Assembly: GCA_019636915.1 (NCBI GenBank)
Contig: JAHBWQ010000007.1
Location: 1-46,787, forward strand
Origin: Nitrospira sp.
GTDB lineage: Bacteria; Nitrospirota; Nitrospiria; Nitrospirales; Nitrospiraceae
Length of the DNA: 46,787 nucleotides
Reading direction: 5' to 3'
The position numbers and the translations under genes are program-made. Positions 39,420 through 46,787 of this stretch are shown here, piece by piece; positions within the stretch are counted from its first letter, which is position 1; every line of letters begins with the position of its first letter. Below the pieces are notes generated by a model that saw only the letters and a program-made list of their open reading frames with translations, made no database searches and was not told the origin of the DNA.

Positions 39420-40115
39420 TTATTTGAGGCTCTGCAACTGATCAGTGATGCGTTTGCCGAGTGCTTGGATGACTTGCTGCTTCGCTTCTTGGAGTGCCGT
39501 GGCATCCTCGACGAAGGCTGCTGCCCCCACCGCCTTCGATCGTGCTTCCACTGTCGGGATAGGAGCGTGCCAGTCGGAGCGTACAGCCCACAGGCTTCCC
39601 GTGGCCATCACGAGCGCGTCGCTTTCGGTGCCAGGAATGAGATAGGCCCCGAGGAGGGTGGGGTACAACCAGGCAAGGCGGTTGTTGTACCGATCGACGG
39701 CCGCGACGCCATCGACGATCAAGACCATATCGGCTCCAAACCGAGCCCCTGCCTGTCGGATCCCCATGATATCGTCCCGTCGCAATGTGACATCCATTAG
39801 CATGAACGTCTCCGCGAGGAGTCGTGTATCTCGTAGTGGGGCCAACTCTCGGAGAAGCTGATCTCGATCTGCACTCAGCCACTCGATCTTCCTGATGGGC
39901 GGTATGTCGGGAACATCGTGTTTAGCAAAAAAGACCCCGAGGCGGAACGGTGAGGACGGAGAAGCACTCTGATGCGAGAGCGGTCGGTTTTCTGGCGTTG
40001 AGGTAGGGGCGACATGAAGTCGTGCGTCCATAGCTGCCCGATTGAATCCCTGGCTGCTCGTGCACCCGGTTGAGATGAGAATGATCAGCGACACGATGAT
40101 GTTGGTAGTCTGCAT
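39420..40115 (-). CDS. Lipoprotein, rhombotarget-lipoprotein-like
   Basis: The ATG at 40115 gives 231 residues with a lipoprotein signal MQTTNIIVSLIILISTGC (Cys at 18). The ORF extends upstream to 40190 but that part lacks a signal. The mature part has SPFRLGVFFAKHDVPDIPPI, ADMVLIVDGVAAVDRYNNRLAWLYPTLLGAYLIPGTESDALVMATGSLWAV and ends with a helical KAVGAAAFVEDATALQEAKQQ. The pattern of a GAD-x-VL..., LAWLYPTLLGAYLIPG core and variable end resembles the rhombotarget lipoprotein family, but I cannot confirm it. Periplasmic face of a membrane. It converges with the porin gene. Confidence 0.65.
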   Translation of the reverse strand: MQTTNIIVSLIILISTGCTSSQGFNRAAMDARLHVAPTSTPENRPLSHQSASPSSPFRLGVFFAKHDVPDIPPIRKIEWLSADRDQLLRELAPLRDTRLLAETFMLMDVTLRRDDIMGIRQAGARFGADMVLIVDGVAAVDRYNNRLAWLYPTLLGAYLIPGTESDALVMATGSLWAVRSDWHAPIPTVEARSKAVGAAAFVEDATALQEAKQQVIQALGKRITDQLQSLK

Positions 40116-40229
40116 CAGTGGGCTCTCGCGTTTTCTTCTGGCTGCAAGCATCTTTTCAGAGGGACAGGACATTCCGTGCAATGCCAACATTCAATGGGTT
40201 GATATCGCTTCATATACGTATGGGCGACA

Positions 40230-40688
40230 TTATTCGACGATGGGGAGAATGCGGTCCGCCACTGCCTGTACGACCGTCTCTTCATCGGTCGCCGTTTTCG
40301 GACCCTTGAAACTCAGAATCGTTCCTCCGTGACTGGGTGCCTGAATCGTGGCACTGACCTCGACTCGATCACCGTCTTCGACCTCTGGGTCTCGGACGAC
40401 TGGTTTGCCGCAGATTCCCAAGACGGCCACAGACAGGGTTGCCTCGTCCTCTTCCAGACGGAAAAGGTACGCGCCATAACAGAGATCCCCATTCGTTAGG
40501 GTATATGGGGCTAGTGACTGCACGTCTCGTACAATGCCTCGCATGGTCACATGTCGAAGATGGTAGGTTTTCGGCTCTTCCAGAATCTGTTGGATGCTAG
40601 TGGGTTCCTCGGCCCAGACTAAGGTTGAGGACATGATCGAGGTGGAGAGTATGAGGCAGAAAAGGTGGTGCGTTGCACGACGAATCAT
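40230..40688 (-). CDS. Secreted OB-fold-like protein
   Basis: A 152-residue protein with a signal peptide (MIRRATHHLFCLILSTSIMSSTLVWAEE). The mature domain follows the plan of a small OB fold: LRHVTMRGIVRDVQSLAP, YGAYLFRLEEDEATLSVAVLG, GDRVEVSATIQAP and a C-terminal strand GGTILSFKGPKTAT. Two Cys (LCYG and ICGK) could form a disulphide. The opening TSIQQILEEPKTYHLRHVTMRGIV (a substrate-like helix, then a strand) is typical of periplasmic OB-fold proteins of unknown role. It lies 114 bases upstream of the lipoprotein gene on the same strand. Confidence 0.65.
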   Translation of the reverse strand: MIRRATHHLFCLILSTSIMSSTLVWAEEPTSIQQILEEPKTYHLRHVTMRGIVRDVQSLAPYTLTNGDLCYGAYLFRLEEDEATLSVAVLGICGKPVVRDPEVEDGDRVEVSATIQAPSHGGTILSFKGPKTATDEETVVQAVADRILPIVE

Positions 40689-40813
40689 GAGTAGAGACTG
40701 ATTGGATTGAGTGCCATTCTATCATGTTCTTGATGTGGAACCCGCAGCAGCTTTCTCTTAGATGCTCGCCTCGTTATAATCCCAGGCTCATTGAGCCAAG
40801 GAGGGCGACGAGT

Positions 40814-42181
40814 ATGGGACATGAGCAACGACTGCGGACCTTTATCGCAGAGACGCGGCCGAAGTTTGAGAATCTTTTAGGACAGATGGTGGAAGTGCCG
40901 TCGATCAGTATGGATTCATCTCGTACGGGCGACATGCGGCGCATGGCCGAGCTTGCGAAGCAGTATCTGGACAGTTTGGGGGCCAATCCACACATCGTCG
41001 AGACCGGTGGATATCCCATTGTTTCAGGTGGCTGGACGGTAGGGGCTGAGTATCCCACCGTCACGATCTACAATCACTTGGATGTACAGCCTGCGCAAGA
41101 GCCCGAATGGAGACAAGCGCCATTTGCATTTCGGAACGATCATGGGATCTATCATGGACGGGGGGCTACGGATGACAAAGGGCCGGCCCTTACGGCGTTG
41201 TTCGGTGCCAGGTATGCGATCGAACAAGGGGTGCCGATCAATATCCGTTTCTTGTGGGAGCTTGAGGAAGAGATTGGCAGCCCCAACTTCCGGGCGGGTC
41301 TCAAGGATCGTACCGCGGTTCCAAGGCCGGATTCAGTCATTGTGTCTGATACGATTTGGATCGCCAAAGGGCGGCCTGCGGTTCCCTATGGTCTACGTGG
41401 TCTGCTCGGGGCACGTCTGGTCTTACGCACTGGGGAGAGAGATGCGCATTCCGGTGTCACTGGAGGAGCGGCTCGGAACCCACTGGCTGAGTTGATTGAG
41501 GTCGCACAGGCTTGTGTTGAGGCAAAAACCGGGAGGGTGAAGATTCCGGGCTTCTATGATGACGTGGTTGAACCTACGAAGGCGGAGATCAAGAGTTTCC
41601 TGAAGTCGGGGTTTCGAGTCAAGGGTTTCAAAGAAGCCTATGGGTTCCGGTCGCTACGAGTCCAGGATCCTGCCGATGTCCTGCGTCGGATTTGGGCCTC
41701 GCCGACGTTCGAAATTCATGGCTTGAGCGGTGGCTACCATGGACAGGGTGTCAAGACCGTCGTGCCTGGCCATGCCGAGCTGAAAGTCAGCATGCGGCTG
41801 GTTCCCAACCAGGTGCCGGAACGTGTCTTTACCCTCTTAAAAAAACACGTCGCCAAGATCAATTCGACCGTCAGGGTGGAACGAGAGGGGATGCTCCATC
41901 CATTTAAGGGGAACTTTGCCGGCCCCTATGTGGATTGTGTGAAGCGAGCCATGCAGGCGGGATTTGGAAAGGCGCCGGCCTTCGTGCGAGAGGGAGGATC
42001 AATCGGGGCGGTCGTCACGATGCAGAATATGTGGAAGGTTCCAATCCTGTTCATGGGGTTAAGCTTACCGGAGCATGGCTATCACGCTCCCAATGAATAT
42101 TTCGATTGGGAACAAGCTTCTGGTGGAATGAGGGCATTTGCTTGCTATTTTGAAGAGTTAGCACGAATGGGAAAGAGGTAA
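40814..42181 (+). CDS. M20-family dipeptidase / zinc carboxypeptidase
   Basis: AAGGAGGG ends 9 bases before the ATG at 40814; the frame opens at 40724 but the extra 30 residues have no ribosome binding site. The 455-residue protein has the two-metal site of M20: H88 and D90 in YNHLDVQP, bridging D120 in GRGATDDKG, catalytic E151/E152 in LWELEEEIGSP, D in VIVSDTIW and H in PEHGYHAPNEYF. A dimerisation lid with LSGGYHGQGVKTVVPGHA lies in between. It removes C-terminal or dipeptide residues in the cytosol. The substrate is not known; the layout is that of the CNDP/dipeptidase subgroup. Confidence 0.9.
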   Translation: MGHEQRLRTFIAETRPKFENLLGQMVEVPSISMDSSRTGDMRRMAELAKQYLDSLGANPHIVETGGYPIVSGGWTVGAEYPTVTIYNHLDVQPAQEPEWRQAPFAFRNDHGIYHGRGATDDKGPALTALFGARYAIEQGVPINIRFLWELEEEIGSPNFRAGLKDRTAVPRPDSVIVSDTIWIAKGRPAVPYGLRGLLGARLVLRTGERDAHSGVTGGAARNPLAELIEVAQACVEAKTGRVKIPGFYDDVVEPTKAEIKSFLKSGFRVKGFKEAYGFRSLRVQDPADVLRRIWASPTFEIHGLSGGYHGQGVKTVVPGHAELKVSMRLVPNQVPERVFTLLKKHVAKINSTVRVEREGMLHPFKGNFAGPYVDCVKRAMQAGFGKAPAFVREGGSIGAVVTMQNMWKVPILFMGLSLPEHGYHAPNEYFDWEQASGGMRAFACYFEELARMGKR

Positions 42182-42462
42182 AGTTAAGATGTAGCTCTAA
42201 TTGCGTAGGCTGCTGGTGGTACCCATAAGGATCAGTTTTGAACACGGTTTCACAAAAATTGGTTGGCTGTGTCGTTTCTGCTGCAATGGTGGGCTTCAAT
42301 TTCTCGGTTTTCATAATTTTGGTCGTCTAACTTGTTGAAAGTGAGAGCGAGGCAAGAAAATCCTCTCCTGTGAGCGGGCATAGAAGTTGCTGACTTAGTG
42401 AAAGCGGTCAGTATGGAGTATGGTTGATTGTATAAGGACTGGTTGGGTATCCTGACCAGCCT

Positions 42463-42795
42463 ATGGGTAGTGAATCAGCTCATACTATTGTTGTCGTCAT
42501 GGTGAGTGCGGCGAACCAAGAGGAAGCGGAAAAAATTGCCGATCTGGCGGTCCGGTCTCGGCTGGCGGCTTGTGCATCAGCCATTCCCACAGTCCGGTCA
42601 ACCTACTGGTGGGAAGGAAAGATCGTGAACGACCAAGAAGCGCTTATCATAATGAAAACAACCTCCGATAAAGTCATACCTCTTCAAGAGGCGATTCGAA
42701 CGGTTCACTCGTATAAGGTTCCTGAAATTATAGCGATTTCGGTTGAACAGGGATTTCAGCCATATCTTGACTGGGTTCGGAGCGAAGTGTCTTAG
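42463..42795 (+). CDS. cutA: Divalent-cation tolerance protein CutA
   Basis: A 110-residue protein with the CutA pattern: VVVMVSAANQEEAEKIADLAVRSRLAACASAIPTVRSTYWWEGKI (strand, helix, AACA and YWWEG), then EALIIMKTTSDKVIPLQEAIRTVHSYKVPEIIAI and YLDWV. These proteins form stable cytosolic trimers and are linked to copper tolerance, although the molecular role is debated. The copper theme is shared with the tyrosinase and galactose oxidase here, but the genes are far apart. A 281-base spacer precedes the start; a stem CTGGT/ACCAG overlaps the region just before the ATG. Confidence 0.95.
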   Translation: MGSESAHTIVVVMVSAANQEEAEKIADLAVRSRLAACASAIPTVRSTYWWEGKIVNDQEALIIMKTTSDKVIPLQEAIRTVHSYKVPEIIAISVEQGFQPYLDWVRSEVS

Positions 42796-42927
42796 CTCAT
42801 GGTGGTTGAGAGAGCCTCAAAGGGACACCAGCTCTTAGGGGGGTTGACCGGGAGAAAGAGAAATCGGTAACGTGACGATCTCCACCGGGTAAACCTACTG
42901 GGATCAATTGGCAGGGGGGCGATCATT

Positions 42928-43953
42928 ATGGCTCAGGCAACGAATCAAGACGGTGGGACCTATACGGTCGTAGTCTTTCGAGGGTCCACGGCAAAGCCGC
43001 TGCGCTTCAGTTTTTCCAAGAAGCTTCTCCGGACGCTGCTGACCTGTGTTGGTATTCTTGTTGTTGCCGATCTGCTCGTCGTTTCCCACTATGTCGTGAG
43101 AACGGGAGAGGTATGGGAACTCTCGGCATTCCGCTCTGAAGCCATGAGTGCGCGGGAGCAGACTGCAGCGTTCACGGCAGCCATTGATGATCTCAAGAAG
43201 CGAATTGGGGCCATGAATGAGGTCAATCAACGACTTCGGGTCATGCTGGGGATCGAGGTTCCAAAGTCAGGCGATATGGTGAATGGCCGAGGTGGTGAGG
43301 ACGTTCCCCTTCTTGAAGGAGGGGCCATGCCAAGCCTTAGCGGGAATGTAAATGTGGGGCCAGCAAGTTCGGGAAGTTCAAAGGATGGAGGAGAGGGATC
43401 GAACCAACATTCCGCTGCAAATGTTGATGAATCCAAAAACCATCTTGAAGCGGTTGCTGCAGTGAAGGATGGCCTGGAATGGCTCTCAAAGGCAACCACG
43501 GCCCAGGAACGCATCTTGTCAGAGCTATCGGAGGCTGCGGAGCAACGGTCCTCACGATGGGCCTCGACCCCTTCTATCTGGCCGGTGAAGGGGTGGGTGA
43601 CATCGGGTTTTGGCCCTCGGGTTTCTCCTTTCACGGAGAAGCCGGCCTGGCATGATGGGCTGGATATCGGGGCGGCTCCTAATACTCCGGTTCGCGCACC
43701 GGCACAGGGGAGGGTGACTTCAGTAGGGTATGACCCGAAGCTTGGGAACATGGTCCGCCTTGATCATGGGTCCGGGGTTGAAACGCTCTATGGGCATTTG
43801 GCCAAGGCCTTGGTGAAAGAAGGTCAGCGAGTCGATCGCGGCGATGTTATCGCGTTGGTCGGCAGTTCAGGGCTGTCGACGGGTCCTCACCTGCACTATA
43901 TGGTCAAACTGAATGGCCAGGCGCTTGACCCAACCAAATACATCTTAGAATAA
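42928..43953 (+). CDS. M23 peptidoglycan endopeptidase with membrane anchor and coiled coil
   Basis: A 341-residue protein. The N-terminal region is anchored by one membrane helix (LLRTLLTCVGILVVADLLVV, 33-52), followed by a coiled coil (about 64-110) and a low-complexity Gly/Ser linker (111-170). The M23 LytM domain occupies 215-340: H242 and D246 in WHDGLDIG, H290 in LYGHL and H323 in GPHLHYM, all zinc or catalytic residues intact. It should cut peptidoglycan cross-links in the periplasm, or act as an NlpD/EnvC-type activator if inactive, but the intact site suggests activity. AGGGGGG lies 9 bases before the ATG. Confidence 0.92.
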   Translation: MAQATNQDGGTYTVVVFRGSTAKPLRFSFSKKLLRTLLTCVGILVVADLLVVSHYVVRTGEVWELSAFRSEAMSAREQTAAFTAAIDDLKKRIGAMNEVNQRLRVMLGIEVPKSGDMVNGRGGEDVPLLEGGAMPSLSGNVNVGPASSGSSKDGGEGSNQHSAANVDESKNHLEAVAAVKDGLEWLSKATTAQERILSELSEAAEQRSSRWASTPSIWPVKGWVTSGFGPRVSPFTEKPAWHDGLDIGAAPNTPVRAPAQGRVTSVGYDPKLGNMVRLDHGSGVETLYGHLAKALVKEGQRVDRGDVIALVGSSGLSTGPHLHYMVKLNGQALDPTKYILE

Positions 43954-44048
43954 CGGTGGGTTTAGAGCTAAGAGAACCTCTCCTATCCCTGTGTTGGCTA
44001 CCTGTGTCTCATCGGTTTAACCCAAGTCATATTGGTTTGCCCCTACCC

Positions 44049-44076
44049 TTCATAATTCAACGAACAGTGGTATACT
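44049..44076 (+). promoter_or_regulatory. Candidate promoter of the formate-tetrahydrofolate ligase gene
   Basis: TTCATA (44049-44054) and TATACT (44071-44076) are 16 bases apart. The GTG start at 44087 follows the -10 by about 10 bases, with no Shine-Dalgarno sequence, so the message would be leaderless or nearly so. By eye only. Confidence 0.45.
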
Positions 44077-44086
44077 CCGCCCCCGT

Positions 44087-45799
44087 GTGATTGAGTCTAG
44101 CCAGGATGAGCACCTCTTGACCGACCTGGAAATCGCGCAATCTGTGACCCCTCGCTCCATTCTCGACATCGGAGCCCAATTGGGGATCCGTGCCGAAGAA
44201 CTGACCTGCTATGGACGGGATAAGGCCAAAGTCTCGCCGGAGATTTTGACCCGTCTCAACACCGCATCCAAAGGACACTACGTCCTCGTCACGGCGATTA
44301 ATCCTACGCCTTTAGGTGAGGGGAAAACGACGACATCGATCGGTCTCGCCATGGGGCTTGCTCGGCTCGGGCATCGCGCTGCTCTTACGTTGCGGCAACC
44401 CTCGCTCGGTCCAGTATTTGGCGTGAAGGGAGGTGGCACCGGTGGCGGGCATGCCCAAGTCATTCCGATGGAAGAGATCAATCTTCACCTGACCGGGGAT
44501 GCTCATGCGGTGGCCGCCAGTCATAATCTGCTCTCGGCGTTCGTGGATAATCATCTGTTTCATGGAAACCGGCTTTCGATTGATCCACAAAAGACCACCT
44601 GGCCCCGAACGTTGAATGTCAATGATCGGGCCCTTCGGGAAATTGTCCTGGGAGAGGGAACGAGCGGACGCCACGGCCAATTCGTCATTACCGAGGCATC
44701 GGAGATCATGGCGGTCTTGGCGTTGGCAAAGGATCAGCGGGATCTCCGGGAGCGTCTCCGTCGTATCGTCGTTGGGCTGACGACGTCCGGAAAGCCGGTC
44801 AGGGCTGAAGAGCTGGGATGCGTGGGGGCCATGGAGGTTCTTCTGAAGGACGCATTGAAGCCGAATTTAGTCCAAACCTTGGAAGGAACCCCGGCTTTCG
44901 TGCACACAGGCCCCTTCGGGAATATTGCCCATGGTAACTGTTCGATCATCTCCGACGCGATTGCGTTGAGGTGTGCTGATTTCGTCGTTACGGAGGCGGG
45001 CTTCGGGAGTGATCTCGGGGCGGAAAAGTTTTTTAACATCAAGTGCCGGGTTTCAGGGGATACACCGGCCGTGGCTGTGGTCGTTGCTACGCTGCGGGCG
45101 TTGAAGCTGCATGGTGGGGGAGGTGTGGCAAAAGCAGGTGCGCCGTTGCCCACAAGCCTGACGGGGCCGAATCAGGAAGCTCTCTCAAAGGGAATCGCCA
45201 ATCTGCAACAACACGTGGCCAATGTACGGGCACATGGGGTGCCGGTGGTTGTTGCAGTGAATGCGTTCAAGGACGATCCGCAGTCCGAACTGGACTGGGT
45301 GCGTGAGCAGTCGATGGAGATGGGAGCGGTAGATGCCGCGGTCTCAACCCATTGGGCGGATGGAGGCAAGGGAGCGGAACGGCTGGCAGCTGCTGTAGCC
45401 AAAGCAGTCCAAACCCCCGGTCAGTTCAAACATCTCTATGACGTGTCTTGGCCGATCAAGAAAAAGATCGAAGCAATCGCCATGAACATGTACGGAGCAG
45501 CAGGAGTTCAATTCGAGCCAGAGGCTGAACGCCAAATAGATACGGCAGAAGTATTAGGGTATGGCAACATGCCGGTGTGTATGGCCAAGACCCCGCTCTC
45601 ACTCTCCCACGACTCGATTCTCAAGGGGAGACCAACAGGGTTCATCGTCCCGATCAAAGAACTCCGAATCCTAGCTGGGGCTGGATTTGTAACCGCGGTT
45701 TGCTCGGGAATTCAGTTGATGCCAGGGTTACCGAAGAAACCGGCGGGTGAGCGCATCAGCCTTGATGAGACCAGTGGAAAAATTGTAGGGCTTTCATAA
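44087..45799 (+). CDS. fhs: Formate-tetrahydrofolate ligase
   Basis: A 570-residue protein. It joins formate to tetrahydrofolate with ATP to give 10-formyl-THF, the entry of one-carbon units into the folate pool. The nucleotide loop TPLGEGKTTTSIGLAMGL (with the P-loop-like GEGKTT), VKGGGTGGGHAQVIPMEEINLHLTGD, AHGNCSIISDAIAL and FGSDLGAEKFFNIKC are all diagnostic, and the length is close to the family norm of 556-560. The GTG at 44087 gives a 14-residue lead before DLEIAQ, where most family members start; TTG at 44117 is another option. In autotrophic bacteria it may serve the folate branch of carbon metabolism. The next gene converges across a repeat. Confidence 0.95.
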   Translation: MIESSQDEHLLTDLEIAQSVTPRSILDIGAQLGIRAEELTCYGRDKAKVSPEILTRLNTASKGHYVLVTAINPTPLGEGKTTTSIGLAMGLARLGHRAALTLRQPSLGPVFGVKGGGTGGGHAQVIPMEEINLHLTGDAHAVAASHNLLSAFVDNHLFHGNRLSIDPQKTTWPRTLNVNDRALREIVLGEGTSGRHGQFVITEASEIMAVLALAKDQRDLRERLRRIVVGLTTSGKPVRAEELGCVGAMEVLLKDALKPNLVQTLEGTPAFVHTGPFGNIAHGNCSIISDAIALRCADFVVTEAGFGSDLGAEKFFNIKCRVSGDTPAVAVVVATLRALKLHGGGGVAKAGAPLPTSLTGPNQEALSKGIANLQQHVANVRAHGVPVVVAVNAFKDDPQSELDWVREQSMEMGAVDAAVSTHWADGGKGAERLAAAVAKAVQTPGQFKHLYDVSWPIKKKIEAIAMNMYGAAGVQFEPEAERQIDTAEVLGYGNMPVCMAKTPLSLSHDSILKGRPTGFIVPIKELRILAGAGFVTAVCSGIQLMPGLPKKPAGERISLDETSGKIVGLS

Positions 45800-45800
45800 C

Positions 45801-45921
45801 AGGATATTGAAAAAGGTCCCCAGCTTTGTTCTCGGCACCGCTCAGCGGCTCAACGTACCGAAGCGTCCGCCTCACCACTTCGCTCGCTCCGGCCTTGCTG
45901 GACGGCCTTTTTGAACATCCT
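45801..45921. repeat. 121-bp intergenic inverted-repeat element
   Basis: The outer ends are inverted copies: AGGATATTGAAAAAGGTCC (45801-45819) against AGGATGTTCAAAAAGGCCG (reverse strand, 45903-45921), 15 of 19 identical. It lies between convergent genes (ligase and hflC). I associate elements of this wording (aggatRttSaaaaaggYc) with Nitrospira genomes, which is recollection only. It can fold into a long hairpin and may act as a two-way terminator or a MITE-like repeat. Confidence 0.7.
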
Positions 45922-45945
45922 GCAGGCGTTTATGTCTGTTGCAAG

Positions 45946-46787
45946 TCAGCGCTGTTTCAGATATCGAAAGAATTCTGAATCCGGGCTCATGACCAGCGTG
46001 GAACCGTCCTTGAACGCGCTCTTGTAGGCTTCCATTGAACGGGTAAACTCGAAGAACTTCAGGTCCTGGCGGTAGGCGTCGGCGTAGATGCGAAACGCCT
46101 TGGCGTCGCCGCCTCCCCGAAGCTCCTCCGACTCTTTGTAGGCCTGGGCGAGAATGATCTCCCGGTCTTTTTCCGCTTCCGATCGAATCTTCTGCGCTTC
46201 TTCTGCGCCTTCCGCTCGATATTGTTTCGCTTGGCGCTCGCGTTCCGCCTGCATCCGTGCAAACACGGCCTTCTCGTTCTGTTCCGGCAAATCGGCTCGC
46301 TTGATCCGCACATCCTGAATGTCGATGCCGTACCCTGCGGCCTTTTCTTTTGCGCGTTCGGTGACGACTTTCATGATATCGGCTCGTGTACTCGACACAA
46401 TCTCCAGCAGTTCGTGCCGGCCGACCTCGACGCGCAACTCAGAATAGATGATGTCGTGCAACCGTTGCAGGGCACCGCGCTGGCTTTGGAATGCTTGATA
46501 GACTTTCAGGGGATCCGTGATCCGCCACTTTGCGAAGTTATCGAGGAGCAAGGTCTTCTTGTCCGAAGTAATAACGTCCTGGGCGTTTGAGTCATAATCC
46601 AACAGCCGTTTGTCGAAGTAGGTGACCTCTTGGACGAAGGGGACCTTCATGTAGAGCCCCGGTTCGGTGATGTTTCGAACGGGTTTCCCGAGTTGGACGA
46701 CAATTGCGGTCTGGATGACGTCCACAACGAAGAGCGGAGAGGCTCCGAGGACGAATAATGCGATAATCACGGCCAGGAGTGTCAGCA
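45946..46787 (-). CDS. hflC: HflC, membrane-anchored SPFH-domain protein, 5' truncated
   Basis: The frame is still open at the window edge: the codons before the first GTG at 46770 read LTLLA, matching the N-terminal hydrophobic segment of HflC, so the start lies outside. The visible part has the membrane helix (LLAVIIALFVLGASPLFVVDVIQTAIV), the SPFH/band-7 domain (VQLGKPVRNITEPGLYMKVPFVQEVTYFDKR) and a long helical region with A-E-G-A-E-E-A-Q and QAYKESEELRGGGDAKA. HflC forms, with HflK, a large periplasmic ring that controls FtsH. hflK should lie just outside, upstream of this gene. It is separated from the ligase gene by a 121-bp repeat. Confidence 0.95.
   Translation of the reverse strand, partial: LTLLAVIIALFVLGASPLFVVDVIQTAIVVQLGKPVRNITEPGLYMKVPFVQEVTYFDKRLLDYDSNAQDVITSDKKTLLLDNFAKWRITDPLKVYQAFQSQRGALQRLHDIIYSELRVEVGRHELLEIVSSTRADIMKVVTERAKEKAAGYGIDIQDVRIKRADLPEQNEKAVFARMQAERERQAKQYRAEGAEEAQKIRSEAEKDREIILAQAYKESEELRGGGDAKAFRIYADAYRQDLKFFEFTRSMEAYKSAFKDGSTLVMSPDSEFFRYLKQR

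Noticed and set aside
1-46787. CRISPR array
   Set aside because: I looked for repeats of 25-40 bases at regular spacing, prompted by the CARF gene, and saw none. The tandem arrays found are coding repeats of 24 and 63 bases.

Overview
The window looks like chromosomal DNA of a Nitrospira-type bacterium (phylum Nitrospirota). This is inferred from moderate GC, the mix of envelope proteases and two-component proteins, small Cys-rich and beta-rich proteins of a kind I associate with Nitrospira, and a 121-bp intergenic inverted repeat of a style I also associate with that genus. No rRNA, tRNA, phage module or CRISPR array was found. Both ends cut a gene: a hybrid histidine kinase on the left and hflC on the right.

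Layout. 1-6.5 kb: hybrid histidine kinase; a tightly overlapping minus-strand operon gmhA / deoxyhypusine-synthase-like / SprT-like; a divergent orphan CARF protein of the Cas02710 (Csm6-like) type; a YbgC thioesterase. 6.6-15.3 kb: a secreted galactose-oxidase-type copper radical oxidase with an N-terminal ricin-lectin region, a methyltransferase, a membrane protein, an OmpA-domain protein with twelve coiled-coil repeats, and small secreted or cytosolic proteins. 15.5-23 kb: an all-minus accessory region with a zinc amidase, a phospholipase D-like protein, a beta-rich protein and a four-gene operon: His-rich protein, tyrosinase with a Lys/Glu octad tail, a degenerate ATP-grasp homologue and an intact ATP-grasp ligase. 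23.5-30 kb: small proteins, a secreted nuclease, hemL, a Cys/His mini-protein and a secreted guanyl-specific RNase followed by barstar. 30-36.6 kb: plus-strand run of a HAD phosphatase, an active/inactive M16 peptidase pair, an XRE-metallo-beta-lactamase fusion and two intramembrane (M50-type) proteases. 36.6-37.7 kb: an intact IS630-family insertion. 37.9-46.8 kb: a beta-barrel porin, two secreted proteins, an M20 peptidase, cutA, an M23 peptidase, formate-tetrahydrofolate ligase and hflC.

The best candidate for an undescribed system is the 19.8-23.0 kb operon. A type-3 copper enzyme carries about nine K/E-rich octads, and it is co-transcribed with an ATP-grasp ligase of the RimK/graspetide-synthetase type and a second ATP-grasp homologue that has lost its Mg-binding Glu and Asn. 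This arrangement would fit ATP-dependent side-chain ligation on the tyrosinase tail, which is a hypothesis. Next in interest are the orphan CARF-HEPN protein with an apparently substituted catalytic Arg, the bacterial galactose oxidase with every active-site residue in place, and the RNase/barstar pair.
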